This document shows, piece by piece, positions 4,614-6,492 of a DNA stretch of 6,492 nt (the first letter of the stretch is position 1; every line of letters starts with the position of its first letter). Location: positions 1 to 6,492 of the forward strand of contig JAUWLI010000175.1 in assembly GCA_030613765.1 (NCBI GenBank). Direction: 5' to 3'. The translations under genes were made by a program, and so were the position numbers. The DNA is from Phycisphaerae bacterium (GTDB taxonomy: Bacteria; Planctomycetota; Phycisphaerae; Sedimentisphaerales; SG8-4). Under the pieces are notes generated by a model. It was given only the letters and a program-made list of their open reading frames with translations. It did no database searches and was not told the DNA's origin.

Positions 4614-6131
4614 ATGGCGGCAAAAACAGGTTTTGACAATGAAAAGTATTTACACGAACAAACGGACGCTATCCTTGAGCGGGTCAATCAGTTCAACAAC
4701 AAGCTATATCTCGAGTTCGGCGGAAAACTTCTCTTTGATTATCATGCGGCACGGGTGCTTCCGGGCTTTGATCCCAACGTTAAAATGCGATTGTTGCAGA
4801 AAATACACGATAGCATAGATGTTATTCTATGTATTTATGCCGGGGACATTGAGAGAAAGAAAGTGCGGGCCGACTTCGGTATTACCTATGATTCGGATGC
4901 GCTGAAAACAATCGATGACTTCAAGGAATGGGGCATCGACGTTACCGCCGTGGTCATTACACGCTACGATAACCAGCCCTCAGCCAAAGCGTTCAAGAAC
5001 AAGCTTGAACGGAGGGGAGTAAGCGTTTACACGCACAAATCTACAAAGGGTTATCCTACGGATGTCAACACTATTGTAAGCGACGAAGGTTACGGTGCAA
5101 ACGAACCGATACATACCAAACATCCAATCGTAGTTGTTACCGGGCCGGGACCCGGAAGCGGAAAGCTCGCCACATGCCTCTGCAATTTATACCATGAATA
5201 CAAAAACGGCAACGAGGCCGGGTTCGCCAAGTTCGAAACATTCCCCATCTGGAACCTGCCATTGAAACATAAGGTAAACACTGCCTACGAAGCCGCAACG
5301 GTAGACCTAAAAGATGTAAACGCAATCGACCATCATCATTTGGAAGCTTACGGTGAAACAACGGTCAACTACAATCGTGATATCGAAGCCTTTCCGCTGC
5401 TCAAAAGAATCATAGAAAAAATCACGGGAAGGGAATCTTTTTACAAATCTCCGACTGATATGGGCGTCAACCGTGCCGGTTTTGGAATTGTGGATGACGA
5501 ACTCGTCCAGGAAGCCTCACATCAGGAGATCATTAGACGCTATTTCAGGTGTGCCTGCGAATACGCAATGGGATTCGTTGAAAGAGATATTCTGGACAGG
5601 TCCGAGCTTATCATGGAGAACGTTGGTGCAAAAATAGAAGACAGACCCGTGGTATTACCGGCTCGAGAAGCGGCAAAAAAAGCTCAGGAACATGGTAAGG
5701 GAAACGAGGGTATTTTTTGTGGCGCTGCCATCAAACTTCGGGACGGAACCATTATTACAGGCGAGAATTCTCCCCTTATGCACGCCGCCTCCAGCCTTAT
5801 TATCAACACCACGAAGCACCTTGCTGATTTACCAAAAAAAATGCATCTTTTGCCCCAGAACATCATCGATTCCGTAAGATTCCTGAAAAAGGAAATCATG
5901 AACGGAAAAATGATTAGCCTTGACCTCGAAGAAACGTTGATCGCACTGAGCATCAGTGCCATATCGAACCCTGCCGCCCAGATGGCTGTCGAGCATTTGA
6001 AGGAGCTCAAGGGGTGCGAAGTTCATATTACTCATATTCCCACAACCGGGGATGAAGCCGGGCTAAGAAAGCTGGGTGTCAATCTTACCTCGGACCCTGA
6101 TTTTTCTTCGAAAAGTCTTTTCATTAACTGA
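4614..6131 (+). CDS. DUF1846 / UPF0371 family protein (COG4868-like)
   Basis: A complete 505-residue cytosolic protein with no signal peptide or membrane segment, matching the usual length of the DUF1846 (UPF0371) family, about 490-510 residues. Features I associate with that family are the N-terminal [18 protein letters not shown] (residues 6-23), [21 protein letters not shown] (31-51), a Gly-rich loop [15 protein letters not shown] (173-187), a His-rich segment [20 protein letters not shown] (237-256), [12 protein letters not shown] (279-290) and [20 protein letters not shown] (386-405). The loop resembles a P-loop, but a Pro stands where the first Gly of GxxxxGK[ST] should be and a Leu follows the Lys, so nucleotide binding cannot be assumed. 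Structures from bacterial members have been solved, but to my knowledge the function is not established. ATG 4614 is supported by AAAAGGGA at 4597-4604, with 9 nt spacing. It is monocistronic here and convergent with lepA. Confidence 0.92.
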   Translation: MAAKTGFDNEKYLHEQTDAILERVNQFNNKLYLEFGGKLLFDYHAARVLPGFDPNVKMRLLQKIHDSIDVILCIYAGDIERKKVRADFGITYDSDALKTIDDFKEWGIDVTAVVITRYDNQPSAKAFKNKLERRGVSVYTHKSTKGYPTDVNTIVSDEGYGANEPIHTKHPIVVVTGPGPGSGKLATCLCNLYHEYKNGNEAGFAKFETFPIWNLPLKHKVNTAYEAATVDLKDVNAIDHHHLEAYGETTVNYNRDIEAFPLLKRIIEKITGRESFYKSPTDMGVNRAGFGIVDDELVQEASHQEIIRRYFRCACEYAMGFVERDILDRSELIMENVGAKIEDRPVVLPAREAAKKAQEHGKGNEGIFCGAAIKLRDGTIITGENSPLMHAASSLIINTTKHLADLPKKMHLLPQNIIDSVRFLKKEIMNGKMISLDLEETLIALSISAISNPAAQMAVEHLKELKGCEVHITHIPTTGDEAGLRKLGVNLTSDPDFSSKSLFIN

Positions 6132-6306
6132 ACGCAGTGACCACGCCGTTATTATGGAATATAATCACACTAAAAGTATCTCATAAAAACCACCTTCGTT
6201 TCTCTTCCGACAGCTTCCTTCCTGTGAAAAATCCGGCGAAAAAATATTATCCCTCTGCCCACAGATTTATGAATCATTTATGTTTTGGGCTTATGTTGCA
6301 TTTTAG

Positions 6307-6492
6307 CTATTCACTATTATCGAGGATTGTCATAAATGCTTCCTGCGGTATCTGAACGTTGCCAACGCTTTTCATACGCTTTTTACCTTCTTTTTGTTTT
6401 TTAAGCAGCTTCATCTTACGCGTTACATCCCCGCCATAGAGCTTTTGCGTTACGTCTTTGCGAAAGCCCTTGATGGTTTCTCTTGCGATGAT
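6307..6492 (-). CDS. lepA: Elongation factor 4 (LepA), C-terminal end (partial)
   Basis: The visible 61 residues are the C-terminus of LepA/EF4, a ribosome-associated translational GTPase that acts on the elongating or initiating ribosome. The segment [20 protein letters not shown], then [20 protein letters not shown] and [17 protein letters not shown], is the highly conserved, Lys-rich LepA-specific C-terminal domain that contacts the ribosomal A-site region. It ends at a TAG at 6309-6307, the normal place for the family. The GTPase domain and start lie beyond the right edge. It faces the DUF1846 gene tail to tail across 175 bases, in which I see no clear terminator hairpin. Confidence 0.95.
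   Translation of the reverse strand: MIARETIKGFRKDVTQKLYGGDVTRKMKLLKKQKEGKKRMKSVGNVQIPQEAFMTILDNSE

Noticed and set aside
5684..6035. Minus-strand ORFs of 108 and 68 codons opposite the end of the DUF1846 gene
   Set aside because: They are shadows of the conserved C-terminal part of that protein.
6132..6306. Search for a terminator between the convergent DUF1846 and lepA genes, and the 72-codon ORF starting at 6137
   Set aside because: No GC-rich stem followed by a T run was found on either strand. The ORF runs into the lepA 3' end antisense, with no ribosome binding site.

Overview
The window looks like a contig from a planctomycete, most likely of the class Phycisphaerae. Three things point there: a secreted protein with an FTYQGRL-type N-terminus after an MKATKML-like signal peptide, two tandem secreted PQQ-like beta-propeller proteins with WPxFRGP-type mature N-termini, and moderate GC content. 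This is judged from remembered family patterns, not from a database search.

Layout. (1) Bases 1-240, minus strand: 5' part of a secreted protein gene that runs off the left edge. (2) Bases 241-716: a gene-poor, AT-rich spacer between two divergent genes, holding small inverted repeats, a possible 25-codon ORF and one copy of an 11-bp direct repeat. (3) Bases 717-1738, plus strand: a tyrosine recombinase split by a one-base frameshift, with all catalytic residues still present. (4) About 1738-1861, minus strand: the 3' remnant of a winged-helix/excisionase-like HTH gene, fused at a sharp junction to (5) 1824-2762, minus strand, a PQQ-like beta-propeller gene that has lost its last roughly 110-120 codons. 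(6) Bases 2807-4150, minus strand: a complete second PQQ-like beta-propeller gene, upstream of and apparently co-transcribed with the truncated one. (7) Bases 4151-4613: a divergent intergenic region. (8) Bases 4614-6131, plus strand: a complete DUF1846/UPF0371 gene. (9) Bases 6307-6492, minus strand: the C-terminal end of lepA (elongation factor 4), convergent with it.

The right two thirds reads as ordinary chromosome: a probable two-gene operon for exported propeller proteins, a conserved cytosolic protein of unknown function and a translation factor. The left third looks like a decayed mobile insertion. It is AT-rich, carries a frameshifted integrase, is flanked by an 11-bp direct repeat (420-430 and 1738-1748), and ends where two truncated genes meet (about 1856-1862). 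The missing 3' end of the propeller gene is not elsewhere in the window, so this is not a simple insertion; a deletion, a rearrangement or an assembly join must be invoked. No tRNA, rRNA or CRISPR array was seen, and no convincing rho-independent terminator. I found no clear multi-gene novel system. The recombinase, direct-repeat and HTH-remnant arrangement is the part most worth a second look.
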